Positions 13,701-28,100 are shown, counted from the stretch's first letter. The stretch is 64,000 bases of DNA from Owenia fusiformis (GCA_903813345.2 CAIIXF020000009.1:14026347-14090346); one strand, 5' to 3'. The notes: generated by a model not told the origin, from the letters alone. Numbers and translations: made by a program.

Positions 13701-15824
13701 TGTTTACTCATGTTTAGCTTTAATTCTTGAATACATTGGGTCAGATACGAGAATCGGTGTCTTGCACTTTGTTTGGGGAGGTTCTGAAGGATGGTCATTT
13801 TTTCGATTTAGTGTTTCATCTTGAGGTTTATTTATTGAGCCTAGCCTACCACTACATTTGATCTGGCTGGCATCTTAGAATTTTATTGTCTGTTCCGGTG
13901 CCTATAAGCTTACACTTAGGCTATTCATTTAATTTCTTGAGGTTGAAATAATACTACTACGGGCAATGTACAACTGATTTTGTTCTCTGCGATTATTTTC
14001 TGTGCATCTCATGTTATTGGTTTTAAATATATAGAACTGGTACAAAAGTGTGTGGGCTAATGGTAGGTTAAAGTAACAATCTGGGATCATGGATGTATAT
14101 GTTATTATACTAAATAGTATTGTTCACAGCACTGATGACGGTAAAGAACTATGATGGAAGAATGCTTTAATCGAAAGGTATCATGGGAAACACTTTTAAT
14201 TTGGAACATGCGTGAAAATGACCTGAATCAGTTAAACAACCCAACTGAATCAGTTGTAGATTGCCCTTATTCAATAATTCTGAGTCAAACTCCCATGCAG
14301 TGTCTCGGAATAGACACTCAATGGGCAGAAATAACCAAAATTTGGAGAAAATAGTCCCCCTTTTTATCATAGATATAGTCAATTTTCACACAACTTATAA
14401 AATATATATTCTTTAACATTCCCCAATCATTATTTTGTCAAAATGTTCCAAAATTCATGAAATATAAGAAAAATATCTGCAGTAGGATTTAGAGTTAAAA
14501 GTTTTGTTGATAATGGTTCACCGCATATGTGTTTATTAGTTAAACTGGAAGACTTTAATAAACCTCAACCATCAAAAGTTGTCACAATGAGCTACATTCT
14601 AAGTTTTATGTCTCAAACTCTCCTAAATGGTAGAAAAATAATTCCTGTTCACTCTAAGTAGCACAATAAATGAATCCAAAGCTTCATACGACTAAATGAT
14701 GGACATAAATTCCTACCAAATCATACAAATGTTATCATGGATCACCATTCTTTTGAAAGTTGTCATGTTGTATAATGGAAGCCAATCTCCTTGCGGCGTA
14801 ATCAGGCTCCTAAATCACCTGAACATTTGAATATCACTTCAAATTTTTAAGTTTCTAATTGTTATATGGACACAAAATCCACTATATTTGTACGTTCAAG
14901 GACAGAGAAAACATCACTCAATTCATTGAGGTTAAGAATTTATTACATGTGCAACAGAATGTCTCTTTTATAGTGTTAATCATCACCAATGAACTAATAT
15001 CTAGATTTTACCATCACGCGACATAAGCATGACAAGAACCAATCACATCAGTTATTTATTATGAAGTTGCCATGCTTACAATATACGATCTGCCCACGGC
15101 AGTGATATGTTGAAGACTAGCCCTGCCAAGGAGTTATGATTTGAATATAGTTGGGAGTTGGGATACTAGCGGTTACTGTTGGTTATTTTGTTTCCTAAAT
15201 AAAAAAGTATTTTCTCCTTTTCTGGCCCTTTGCAGCACTACCTAGTGTTTGATAAATGAATCAAGGTTTATTCTCAATAAGGGAGTACTAATCTATCAGA
15301 TTGGAATGGTTGGAAATAGAACTTTTAGAGATGGCGGAGTGATTTTCGTGACAATGTAGAGCAGAATAATTTTCCCAAACAGGTCACTCCACAGTGGTAG
15401 CTCTCTGAAGATTCAGTTCTATCTCAAAAACAATGTGGTCACTATCATTATCTTGTAACGGCAAACTAGACGAGACTCCAAAGAACACTAGGCACTATTT
15501 CGCTGAGCTAGATCTGTGCCCGTGAATACATTATGAAATGAAACCGTATGGGATTTTTAACTGCAATCTTGACCCTTCTGTATTTCCCAGTCTCACTCAG
15601 CTGAGTCGTCTCAGTCTCGATGTCGATCATATTTTTTTCAAAATTTGTTTTGAAAGGGGTGTTTTTCACACAAATCCAAGTATTCAAACTTCATAATTTA
15701 AAATTAATATGATAAAGAATGACCATATACACTATTACAGTAGTTATATTCAGCTTGTTTCAATGGCAATCACATATAATCAGTTAAATTAGAAGTATTA
15801 TTTTCAAAATCAAACCTCGTCCAT
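7735..15824 (-). CDS. Disordered nuclear protein with LRxxAL, RSRLG and CCDC9-like motifs (955 aa, seven exons)
   Basis: Complete model by splice phase: 15816-15824, 13204-13254, 12502-12603, 11691-12321, 9872-11530, 9272-9583 and 7735-7838, total 2868 nt. All junctions are GT/AG and in phase. The start MDE is the only in-frame ATG next to a donor in the promoter region. Residues 1-54 hold two related motifs, DLGALRLAVLASMK and DLAALREAALKSKK. Residues about 55-265 are Pro/Arg-rich with degenerate PPYRQE-type repeats. Next come an acidic Ser/Asp tract, a Lys-rich basic block, an RG-rich segment and an RS tract. RSRLG or SRLG occurs near residues 687, 719 and 829, with HERLG soon after. The C-terminus, ELENRIRKIKVKNEAI then RRKLEIDEDRKR, resembles the motif of CCDC9 (LDxRIxxLRRKNEALIRR). 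Similar RLG motifs occur in the cap-binding/mRNA-export protein NCBP3, so an RNA-processing role is plausible. I do not recognise an exact orthologue. Confidence 0.8.
7839..9271. other. Last intron of the nuclear-protein gene, with repeat fragments
   Basis: Contains ATGTGTCA-type short repeats (about 7860-8050) and, near 8560-8815, a decayed reverse-orientation piece of the AGGTCA-rich element family seen at 51831-64000 (CTAGTTTGATGACCTTGA, then AAAATCAATTATT and GACCTTTC-like pieces). No exon signal was seen. Confidence 0.5.
12604..15815. other. Introns 1 and 2 of the nuclear-protein gene
   Basis: Apart from the 51-nt exon at 13204-13254, I see no coding exon. A repeat copy at about 14555-14700 recurs in inverted orientation at about 47260-47400 (shared words include ATGAGCTACATTC and its complement), marking a dispersed family. 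Confidence 0.45.
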
Positions 15825-16100
15825 TTTTGGATGCGCATGCGTATGTTGTACATCCGGTCATTAATTGAAGTCTCGCGATATTTAAATCGAAAGTTTCGTT
15901 AAAGTCTCGAAACTATCAAAAGTTCAGAAGTTTTTACTTTTAAACTTCCTGGTCTAATTTCTATTTAGAAAGATACGCTAGTGTCTTTTGATAGTTTGAT
16001 GGACTCGGATTACACGAGCATTGTATCTCCAAAGAGATAGGCTCATAATTATAGACTCTAAACATATTTTGTTTGTGGGAATAGAAGATTGCTAAAAATC
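15825..16100. promoter_or_regulatory. Divergent promoter between the nuclear-protein gene and the Hedgehog-fold gene
   Basis: The two start codons point away from each other 276 bp apart (minus ATG 15824-15822, plus ATG 16101). This is the only locally CpG-bearing stretch nearby, with GCGCATGCGT near 15831-15843 and TCTCGCGATATTT near 15872. The latter is a partial match to the TCTCGCGAGA element of many bidirectional promoters. Transcription start sites cannot be read from sequence alone. Confidence 0.55.
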
Positions 16101-19100
16101 ATGTTCACCACTGCGAGTGTGACAATTCTAACCGTAGTAGCTGTCGTAGGTGTCTATACAACAGGTAAAATGCATTTTGATTACTAACTTATTTAGGATG
16201 TTTGAATAGATATCTGTCACTAGACCATGTGGGAAGTTCTCCATAATCAGGCCCGTAGCCAGAGGGGGGCTCTGGGGGCTCGTCCGAGCCTCCCCCCTGA
16301 TATCTCCTAAAAAATGTGGTTCGAGCCCCCCCCCCCCCTTACAAAAAGCTAGCTACAGGCAAAACAGGCCCGTAGCCAGGGGGGCTCTAGGGGCTCGTCC
16401 GAGCCCCCCCCGGATATCTCCTTAAAAAAATGTCCCGGGGGGTTCACTATATATAAACCTTGACGGGGATCCTCGGCGCATGTGGGGTACCTTTTTCAAC
16501 GTTTGGTATGGCAATGGACCCATATTTTAGGATTTGGTATGGGAATGCCCGGAAATTTCTGACTTCTGATGTATGGCAATGGTCGGACTTTTGCTCTTCT
16601 GGTATGAGAATGGTCGTTGTAGATACGTTACCTAACATTCGTGGTATGGCATTGGTCCGGTAGTTGCAAATTTGAAGTTGTTTTGGATCGTTTTCCAAAG
16701 TATCTTCTTTTCCAGGGCCTTCTTCAACTTTTGAATTTTAGCCCTTTTCCCGGGAAATTAAGTCTTGCGAGATTTTTCGTGATTTCAATACAAAACTTGC
16801 CGCCAAGAAAAATGGACGCTCGATTCGAAAAGTGTTTGATTTCCAACGATTTGAAGCTTATGCTTTAATTTGACAGAAATTGATTGATCAAAACCGCCAA
16901 ATTAAACCTCCGCCAATTTTTTGAAAAAAATCCCCCTGACCTTAAGTCTCATTGAAAAATATTTCAATAGCCTATTTTGATTGTAACCCCATTTTTACTA
17001 CATTTAAGCTTTGAATTAAGGTATGGGATTGGTCCCATATTTGGACATTTGGTATGGCATTGGTCCTACATTTTGACATTTGGTATGGCATTGGTCCCAT
17101 AATTGGACATTTGGTATGGCATTGGTCCTATATTTGGACATTTGGTATGGCATTGGTCCTATATTTGGACATTTGATATGGCCTTTGGGCATTATTTTGG
17201 TTGGTATGGGAACATATTGAAATTTGACAGATTGGTATGGGAACATATTGATATTTGAGGCTTCAGCCTAGGACCCCCGTCGAGTTTTATATACAGTGAA
17301 CCCCCGGGAAAAATGTGGACCACCTACCTTTTTGCTTCCTTGAAGAAAAACTTGCTCTACCCCACATTCACTGGGCAATTAAGATTAAAAACTGGCATTA
17401 CTGTGCATTGTTTTTCGAATTTGGGCATTTTTTTTCAAAATTTGGCCCAATTTTTTTCGCGGACATATTTGTGCCCCTTTAAATGGGGCATGGGGCCGCC
17501 CCCCCTCCCTAGGATGGGCCCGGAAAAAAATGTTAGCCCGAAAATATTATAGGGCCTCCTTAACCGTGGGCCTTTTTGGTCATTACGTGGCCTTTTTGGG
17601 CCTTATTTTTTCAATTTCAGGCCAAATTTTTCGAAAAATGGCCGCTACACATTTTCAAAATTTTGGCCCGAATTTTGGTTTTAGGGCCCTAAAAAAATTT
17701 ATGCACGGCCATAGGATGGGCCCAGAAAAAAGTTTGGGCCAAAAATATTGTAGGGCCTTTTTAGTTGGCCTTTACTTGACCTTATTGGGCCTTATTTTAT
17801 CAATTTTAGGCTAAAGTTTCAAAAAACGGGCCGTAAATCTTCAAAATTTAGGCCCAAATTTTGGTTCTAGGGACCTAAAAGGTTTTCCGCGCGGCCATAG
17901 GATGGGCCCAGAAAAAAATGTTGGCCCAAAAATATTGTAGGGCCTCTTTAGTGGGCCTTTTTGGGCATTAATTGACTCTTTTTGGGCTTTATTTTCATTC
18001 AATTTAAGGCCAAATTTTCAAGAGACGGGCCATAAATTTTCGTCTGAATTTTGGTTTTAGGGCCCTAAAAATTTCACCGCGGCACTAGGATGGGCCTAGA
18101 AAAAATGTCGGGCCAAAAATATTGTAGGGTCTCTTTAGTTGGCCTTTACTTGACCTTTTTACTTGTATAGAATCATGAATCAGAAAAAACTGGCTCCGCC
18201 CTGAGATGTCGTTATTCACTGAAATAACAACTGACAATAAATTCATAATCCATACTATCGAAAGGTTTATACTCATATCCCGATCCCCTGTTATGTGTTT
18301 TGATTTTTAAGTCACCACCAAAAAGTGGTGACATATTGTTATGATCTCCGGTTTTTTTTTATGGCGGTTGGTGGTTGGCGATCGGCGTCTGTAACAAATT
18401 CATACAACTTTCAATAACTAACAAATACTGTTTAGACTGACTTGATTTTTTTTCAAAATCATCTACATGCATTTTTTCAGAAGTTCAAATCAGACTTTAT
18501 ATTTAAAATTTGTCCTTCATAGACCTTTTCAAGGTCAAAAAATGGTCAAAAAGGTATTTTTTCAACTTGCTTCAAATTGACCAATTTATTTTTTCAAAAT
18601 CATCTACAACTTATCAGAAGTTCAAATCTAATATTATATTTGAGATTTGACCTTCAATGATCTTCTCAAGGTCAAAACGGTATTTTTTGCTTCAAATTGA
18701 CCAATTCTTTTTTCAAAATCATCTACACGTTCTCAACAGTTCAAATCTGACTTTAGATGTGAATGTTAATGACATTCTCAAGGTCAAACAAGATTTGACC
18801 TTCAATGACATTGTTAAGGTCAAAAAGGTATTTTTTCATCTTGCTTCATGATATATTGATCAATTTGTTTTTTAAAATGATCTACTAGTTCTCAGAAATT
18901 CAAATCTGACTTAAGATTGAACTCATAATATTGTGAGCAACTAGGTGGTGACATTTTGTCATGTTAATGCCTTGTTTAGTTATGGAATAAAACCAAATTT
19001 TGCAACTTAAAATTGGAAGCGTGAAAAATATTCAAAATGGCGGCATTTGAATTTGTAATTACGACATCGTTTAGGTCGGCCTATTCACTCACGACAGTTT

Positions 19101-22100
19101 GAGGTGAGAAAAAAATTATATCTTTTCTTGAACTGATATGTTCATGTTTCAGGTGTGCCAGGAGAATCATGTAAACAAAACATTCATAAATAATTTTTTA
19201 ATTTACCCTATTTTTCTTTTTTCAATTCTTTCCACACTTGTAGTTTAAACCTATAGATAACATAGGGGGGGGGGGGCTTCTGTGCACTATGGACACATTC
19301 CCCGGATTGCTCGTACCCTGGGACCACGGATTTGGCCTGGGGGGTTCACTGTATAAAATTTTTCATACCTCAAAAGTCATAGTTTGGGGGGCATTCTCAT
19401 ACCAGATCCTAAAATTTGGGTTTGTATGTTTGTATGACTGCCAAAACTAGATTATCATGATGAAGATGTGTATAAGCATGATTTGATTGTCTTTGCACAT
19501 TGCATTGCTGGTTCATTTTGTCTGTGAATAAGCAGGTTTTGAGTTCAAAAATGAGTGATGTGAAAATCTTGAAATTTCTTGGAAAAAAGACCTACTCCTA
19601 GAAATTAACCAAATTAGGCAATGCCTGGGATAATGCCATCCTATGACAATGGATATCTTGCAATTTCATTTTGGTCCTTTTGAAATGGCAACTTATACTT
19701 AAACTTAATCAATCACTGATTAAATATTTGTTGTTCATGTGCCATTTATCTAGTACTGCTATTTGCTACACAAAAATCGATTGAAAATTCTTATTTTTTA
19801 TTTGTATAGTATAGTTCTACTGTGTGTCATAATGAATAGTTTTCTTTTCTGAAAATAATTGTTCAAATGAAATACCCACAGCCAATTCAAGTTGGTGACA
19901 GCTAGGTCATCTCAACCCCAAGCTTTCTCAACCCAGTAAAACTCAACCTCAGTAGAATTATTCATTTATATTCACTTGTATTCCACAATATAATACATCG
20001 TCGCATGAGAATAACTTTGTACTAACTGCCATTTTCAAAAAATTGAGATAGACATGGAATTTTACTATTTGAAACACAGGCTTTCATCTCAGATACATGC
20101 CCCATCTCAATTCCCTCTCATTAAGCTAGAATTCAGTGTGAAATTGTACCATCTCCAGACAAACAGCTTATTTCTAATTTCAAATTGTCATATCTGATAT
20201 CAACTGTTTCAACCAATCAACTCTCTAAGAATTGGTCATGTGACTTGCAAAACTTGGAGTTATAACAATCTTATGTTAAAACGAAGTATGCCAATATGCA
20301 TGTTATTGTATCTAGAATGAAATAATGTTTTGTAACACAATACCATGCCAGTTTGCATGCCTTGCCTTTCATGTTTTAGTTTTAGAACTTTTACAAGTAG
20401 ATCAAAAAAATAAAATGATACAGTATGTGTAATCCCATGCATATTCAAATTATATGCCCTCAATTACTCTTTGTATTATGGATGCTCATTGGATTATTCA
20501 TGGCCACATGATATGAAATAGAATTACTAATTTCCTCGAAAACCTAAATCCTTGCTACCAGGGAAGATGAAAAGTACAAATGACCAGTTAATTAGATCAT
20601 GTGAGCAGTCAAAAGTACCCTTTATCTTCCCTGCTACCAGGTCTTATAGGGGTTTGAATGGCCAAATGCAATAGAAATGCATATACGAAGCTGTCATCAT
20701 TAAATGTTGAAAATGAAAGACTTCTTATTTGTTTCTTCAAATAGAGTACATAATAATAGGTTATATACTAGATATAGTAATCAAAACAAATAGTAAATGT
20801 CATATTTTGCACTACATTGCTCAAAGGCAATCACTGTCTGTATACTATTGAAATCTCTTTCAAAATGATGTTTTATAGTTTGTGGAAAAAAGCTAAATCT
20901 ATTTTAACTAGCTTTAACTTTTACTGACCATACACTATATCAATAAGGAGTTATCTTTATGTTAGTATAGTCCCTTAAAACACTTATTTTATTTTCTCTT
21001 CATCTATGATTCACTTTGCGCTTTTCACTGAACATCTGGGATCTTTTTATTAGTTATTTTATTACTAGTATGTTTTTCAGATTTGTCCTTTCTTTTGCAT
21101 TTTTGGGATCATTGTTTTTAGATCATCTACATTTTATTTTGGAAAAGTAACAAATTGGTTCAATTTCTTTACAAAGAGCCACTCTTAGTCTCAACTTCTA
21201 CAATAGGATAGTTTCTAAATAGCAGAAAAATCAATGAAATCTCGTGCTGCCATCTTTTATTCAGCTTTTAACTTGGGCTAGAGCTCCATTCACTTACATG
21301 CTAAAATCTTGGAAAAGTGGCTTAATTTCATGATTTATCAAAGTGTGTTTGTTGAATCTGTATAAAACTTGAATGATATACCACATGATGACCCTGTTTA
21401 TGTACATGTTGTGATTAAACATGCAAATGTTGATTGACATACAAATAATCCACGGTTTTAAAGAATTTTAGCATTGCATCTATGGACATTTGGCCCAAGT
21501 TTTTTTAAATTGTCATAGAAAATTATTCAAATTACATAACTTTGTAAATCAAAGCTATTTTAGGAGAAAACATTTCACTGAATTCAAATATACCATTTAA
21601 AAGAAGGTAATGTAAGTCATTAGAGGTCTAATATGCAAGTCTCTTAAAATCTCACGAAAAACGAGATTTAGCGAGATTTCAAAAGCTATATGGAAACTAT
21701 ACTATTGCTTCAATTCCCAATTGTACTCCACAGAGTAGCAAACAACAGAAAATGAATGGATAATGATAGCTGCATCCCAATGAACAAAATGTGATTACCT
21801 AAATCGAGGTTTCATCACTTTCATTAATCTAAGATGAATTAGAATTTATTTTTCTATTTTCAAATTTCTTCCATGTGCATGTAATAAAAATTGGTTATGT
21901 CTTAGGCCGTAAGGATCTGAAACCTGCTGGTCAAAATGGAATTACGGACCAGTTGCAATGTTTTTCTCCTATACCCCGTGAAAAAATCAACTGGTCTGTA
22001 TCAAAAATAACCTGATAATGACCAGCGGACCGGCCCTTAGGGGCTACATTGTAATGTGCTGGGAGGTTTATGCTACAGGGTTTATACCGAGGGAAATATG

Positions 22101-25100
22101 TGGGAGACCGTATTGGCATCATTGGTTTCAATGCATTGTACTTCTGCCTTAGTTTCAAAGGCAATAAATTCTTTTTGAAGGGTGTCCTAAATTAAGAAAT
22201 AATTGTACTTATTTGAGAAATTGATTTTAAAGTTTTATAAATTGAATTTTCTTTATTTTATTAAATAATATTCTTTGGTTTTTGAAGATTTTTTTACAAA
22301 GCAAAACATTATTTCATTCTAGATACAATAACATGCATATTGGCATACTTTGTTTTAATATAAGATTGTCATACACTCTTAAAAATTATTACTTGGATTT
22401 CCTTATATTGAGAAATTGTACTACTCATTTTAAGTCAAAAATTACTTAAATAATCTTGAACTACTGAATAATTTTTAAGTAATTTTTAAGTAATTCATTT
22501 ATGGTGAATTTACTAATGCAAGGAGAGAAATTGAAATACTTACTGTAGTAATTGTAATACTCATTTACATAATTAAGCAATTAAAAAACTCAAAATGACA
22601 ATATAAGTTAAACCTAAGTAAAATGAAGTAAAACTAAGTATTTAACTTTAAGTAATTTTTATACTTGGGAAATACTTGGGAAATACTCAAGTAATTCATT
22701 TTTAAGAGTGTAACTCCAAGTTTTGCAAGTCACATGACCAATTCTTAGAGAGTTGATTGGTTGAAACAGTTGATATCAGCTATGACAATTTGAAATTAGA
22801 AATAAGCTGTTATTCCGGTGGGAAATTGTATCAACTCCATTTCCATAGTTTTAAAAAAGGATCTTGTAAATTGTTTCAAGGTATGATATTTCATTTAAGA
22901 TATCTCTTGGGTGAGACCAGGTGACATACAAAAAATCAAGTTTCACATAGCAATACTAAGTAAGATACAGACCTCTAAACTTTCAAACCTTGATTTCTCA
23001 GTTCCGTAAAAATGTGAGATAGTACAAAGTTATTCTCATGCGACGACATGTACTATATACCACAAATAAATGTTTCAAATCAAATGAAAGGGGGATGTCT
23101 TACTTTTCAATTCTAATGATCTTGGACATTTTTGCATCTTAATAAATCTTCTTGAATTTCTATATTCCATCACTGCAGATATCTCAGATTTTCACTGTTC
23201 TATAATAGTGTGTGCAAGCAGATAGTAATACTTTGTCATGATAATGCCTTTTTGCATCATTTATTGACATTTAACTATACATAGAGGTCAACATACCTAT
23301 TTGCTGTGATGCAATGAAGAGTATATATGTTTATCTATGGCTTATATGGGTGTAGTTGTTACATGTTTTTCTTCTTTCAGAAGTGGAATTTGAGAAGGGA
23401 GTGTTCCTCAAACCAGTTGACCCAAGCTCCCTTTCCCCTGACCTTTTGAATAATGTTAAAGACCCCAAAGATACAGGTAAATAAGCACCTCAACTTGGTT
23501 GGTGAAATCATGGGCTTTCAATATAAGTCCATGATGAAATCTAGAATATCTTTACTTTTTCTTTGGAGAATGAGGAACTAATCAATCGATATATATATTC
23601 TGCAGGACTTCTGTGTTGGGAGGATAATTACTATGACGTGTGTTCATATAGTGCTTGTGTCACAACTCGGATTTAATATCACACAATATCAATATGCACA
23701 TGTAGTTGTTAAAAACAGTACTAAGCTTTATTGATTTAAGGTTGGTTTTTGTGAGACTTGATTAGGTTTTTGATTTATTATCCAATTCTAAGGTAGGTTC
23801 AATATCCAAGGTGATAACTCAAATACTATTGGCCTGATACCATATCAAGATGATGCCTTGGGAGTTTTGTTTGGCACTGAACAAGTTGATCAATGGAATT
23901 TGTTTTTGCTTTGCCAGTGTCATTCTCATTATCATCAGTTGTATCCATCTGATTATCCCATGGAACGAAGTTCGGAGGGATATAAGGAACGCCTCCGTCC
24001 GTCCGTCCGTCCGTCCGTCCGTACGTACGTACGTACGTCCGTACGTACGTCCGTCCGTCCGTACGTACGTCTGTACGTACGTCCGTCCGTCCGTCTGTCC
24101 GTCCGTCCGTCCGGGCAATAACTCAAATACCGTTGGCCCGATTTTGTTCATATTTTGTACACATATACCCTATGGGGGTAGAAGTTCTGCTCGAAAGGCG
24201 ATTTTCAAAATGGCCGCTCATCTAAAAATGGCGGCCATTTTAGTGCCGATTTTACAGTAATTTAGGTGCAATATGTAAATCTGTAATAGCAATATGTTTT
24301 AAATGTAAAAAATTATATAGGACATTGTTAAAGCTAGAAATGTAGATATTAAAGGGTCGCGAGTAAATCTCAGGCACGACATGGAAATCTGAAATTATAG
24401 AGGGCGCAAATCCAAGTGCACTTGTACCGGAAGTCTGTCTAAATATGGCGGGACTACACAAATTCGACCTACTTTTGTACCACGTGATGTGTTTAAGCCA
24501 ATAGCCGAGGGGCTGCTAGATGTCTGTCAAGTTATAGTATTTATGTCTCAAATAAAAATGCATTATATCTCATCTTATATTGGACTTTTAAGTTACATTA
24601 TTGAACCCCTGCATTAACAGCACACTAAGTGATTTTTCCCGATCCAAAAATTTCTTCTGAGCCCTTGGTGTTCTTAATTCTAAGTGATTAATCTTGATCC
24701 TAGGTGATTGTTATTGATCTTAAGTGATAATGTTTTTGATCCTTAGAAATATCCTCATGATCTTGTTCTTTGGTATCTGTCTTGATCCTTAGGGATTGGG
24801 TCGATCCTAAACAATTTTACAGGTGATTGTTCTTAATCGTGATTGTTTTTATTACTTTAAATTTTTCTTGACTCTTCTGGGCAATTGTTTGGTTGTGATT
24901 CTTAATATTTTGTTTTGATACTGTGATTGTACTCAATTGTTCTAATCTTAGTTGATTGTCCCTGGTTTAGGTGATTGTTCCTGATCATAAGTGATTTACC
25001 TTGATCCTTGATATTTTTTCTTTACTAAGCTCGGTCAGTACGTGGTTGATTGTTTTAGATCATATTAATTGGTCCCTATGTGATTTGTGATCGTGCTGGT

Positions 25101-28100
25101 CAAATGTGGTTGTACAATGTACAATAGACTATTAATATACTAGTATTGTCCAAAATTTCCCGGGAAATCTCATTTCATTTCGCCGTGTGTAAAATGAATA
25201 TGCGCCCTCTATAATTTCAGATTTCCATGTCGTGCCTGAGATTTACTCGCGACCGATATTAAAGAAGCACATGGCAGCCATCTTGAAAAATGGCGGCCTT
25301 TACTCGTTATTTTATACGATTTTTGCTATAACTCAAGAAGTAGTGGAGCGATTTTGTTCATATTTTGTATGTGAATTCCATAAGCATGGCTCACTGTCTA
25401 ATGATACTTTTGGAAGGAATGGCCGCCATTTTGAAAAATGGCCGTCATTTTGACATATTTAACTATAACTCAAAAAGTAGTGGAGCGATTTCGTTCATAT
25501 TTGGTTTGTGAATACTATAAGCATGGCACACTGTCTAATGATACTTTTGGTAGAAGGCGGCCATTTTTCAAAATGGCCGTCATTTTAACATATTTTAATT
25601 ACTATAACTCGAAAAGTAGTGGAGCGATTTTGTTCATATTTGGTATGTGAATAATATAAGCATGTCACACTGTCTAATGACACTTTTGATAGAAGGTGGC
25701 CATTTTGAAAAATGGCCGCTATTTTAACATTTTTTACTATAACTCGAGCGGTGGTCCCAAGTAAAAAGAAATGGCAATTCTCATGTAATAATTGGTTAAC
25801 TTTGGTCTAATAATTATGCATTTTGATAAAAGTTAACCTATTTGTTAAATGAGCATTAAATCAATGAAAGTTGAATGCCAATAAATAGCTATTTATTACA
25901 CCTATTTATTATTCTAACAACTATGTTATAATGCTCTTTGAATAATTGGGTAACTTTTTGTCATCCTTGCTACCCTAGGGGATAAAAATTAGCTAATTGT
26001 TAAGATTGGACTTAAAAAAAATGTGGCAGTGAGTATTAGCAAAATATTAACTTTCCCGCTCTTTTTAAACCAAAAGAAAAATGGCTGACAAAGAATGTTC
26101 AACTGTAAGAGATTTGGGTAATTTTATGATTTTATAATAATAGTATGAAAATGACCAATCAAATATAGATTCAGAAGTTACTGACATACTTGAACATTCT
26201 ACATGTCTACTTTGTGAGAGGTAAAATGTAAGTATTGCTGTTTTATTCCAGTTAAGATGGGCAAATCTTCTTTTCTTTCTGAATTTATAAAGGCTAAATT
26301 TTAATTCTATTCATACAGTCAAAGTGGCATAAATGTGTTGTGTATGACTAATTGTACCATGCAGTTAAAATATAAGGTATTTTATAAAGATTATGAAGAT
26401 AAATACTGCTGGAGGCCTAGAGGGTCCTTCAATTACTGTGAGCCTTCTTGCCTTCAGGACAATTCTGATCGATGGGTAAAATTACCAGTAATGTCCCATA
26501 ATAATTGCTTATATCATCTTACATACCCAGGGCCAACCTAAAATGAACAATTTGCTTGAGATTTCCAAAAATTGTGGTACTTTTACGGGAGATTTTTACA
26601 AAATCTGGAAGTTTTTTAAAAAATTGTTAGTTTTCGCCGTAGATTTTAAAAAATCGGGAGAGTTTTTGAGGTGAAATAACTGGAGTTTTTACGGTAGATT
26701 TGAAATAAACCGGTACTTTTTTTTATAAAAGCGGATTATCTCCAGTTTTTTTTCTAATAAACGCAATAGTTTTTGCGGTGAATTCTGCAAAAAGTGGTAC
26801 TTTTGTGGGAGATTTTTGACAAAATCTGTATAGTTTTTGCAAGAGAATTTGCAATGAATTAATTTATACGCTTTGCATGGCCAGATTTGAATATTCACGC
26901 GAATTACATATACGTCACATATTTACTTCGAATTTGTGTGTCCCTACCCATTTTGTAGACCATAATGCATCTTGGGTAAGAGTAATGCAACAAATAGGTT
27001 TTAAATAGCTAATAATTAGGTAATACTCTGTTAATACTTAGCTAACGAATACCTAAAAAATTTATCATGCAAATTAGAGAATATTACCACAATAAATATG
27101 TACAATATTTAGGTAATATTCTGTTAACATATAGCTTATTATTGGAAGATAATAAATACATGATTATTAGATTTCTAATTTTACCTTATTGTTACAATGT
27201 AATTTTCATTTGATAATCAGTCAATATTCTACATGAGCGTTGAATGTTAACAATACCTTATTATTAACACCTATTTATTAACGTAATTCTCTCTAATTTG
27301 CATGATAAATTTTTTAGGTATTTGTTAGCTAAGAATTAATAGAGTATTACCTATTTATTGTCAATATTTTCCCATTGACTTTTTTCACTTGGGGTGGAGC
27401 GATTTTGTTCATATTTGGTATGTGAATACTATAAGCATGGTACACTATCAAATGGCACTTTTGGCAGAATGCGGCCATTTTGAAAATTGGCCTTACTCGG
27501 CTTTTACTAGTTATTTTACGATTTTTGCTGTAACTTGAAAAGTAGTGGAGCGATTTTGTTCTTATTTAGTATGTGAATACTATAAGCATGGCACACTGTC
27601 TAATGACACTTTTGATAGAAGGCGACCATTTTGAAAAATGGCCACCATTTTAAAGTATTTTACTATAACTCGAAAAGTAGTGGAGCGATTTTGTTCATAT
27701 TTGGTATGTGAATACTATAAAAAAAAAGCGTATTTCTACTTCTGATGACAATTAACTTGGCTAGTGAGCAACCATTTGAAAATGGTGGCCTTTCTTATGT
27801 GTGTTATTTTATGATATTTGCTATTTATTTCGTTTGTAAAAATGCCAGCCATTTCTGTTCGATGGGATTCGCTACGCTTTGGCGTTGCCGTTGTTCTGGT
27901 TATATTTTGCAATATGTTTAACCTGAATTAAAGCAACTGACCATCAAAACCATGCATAGTGAATGAGACTATGGATGCTTATTCTGCATTCTGATTGGTC
28001 AAAATGGTCAAATGCATGATAGGCTAAATGTATGAATACAAACACATCCTCCGTATTGCAGGGTTACAGAATCGTACACAATCACAAAGTTCCTGCTTTC

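Noticed and set aside
23819-24260. Overlapping open frames on both strands (RPSV and RTDG repeats)
   Set aside because: Translations of the CCGT/ACGT microsatellite, open because of its periodicity.
26335-26541. 68-codon Cys-containing open frame considered as an exon of the Hh-fold gene
   Set aside because: No acceptor/donor pair in matching phase (phase 1 to phase 1), and it lies inside the inserted TIR element.
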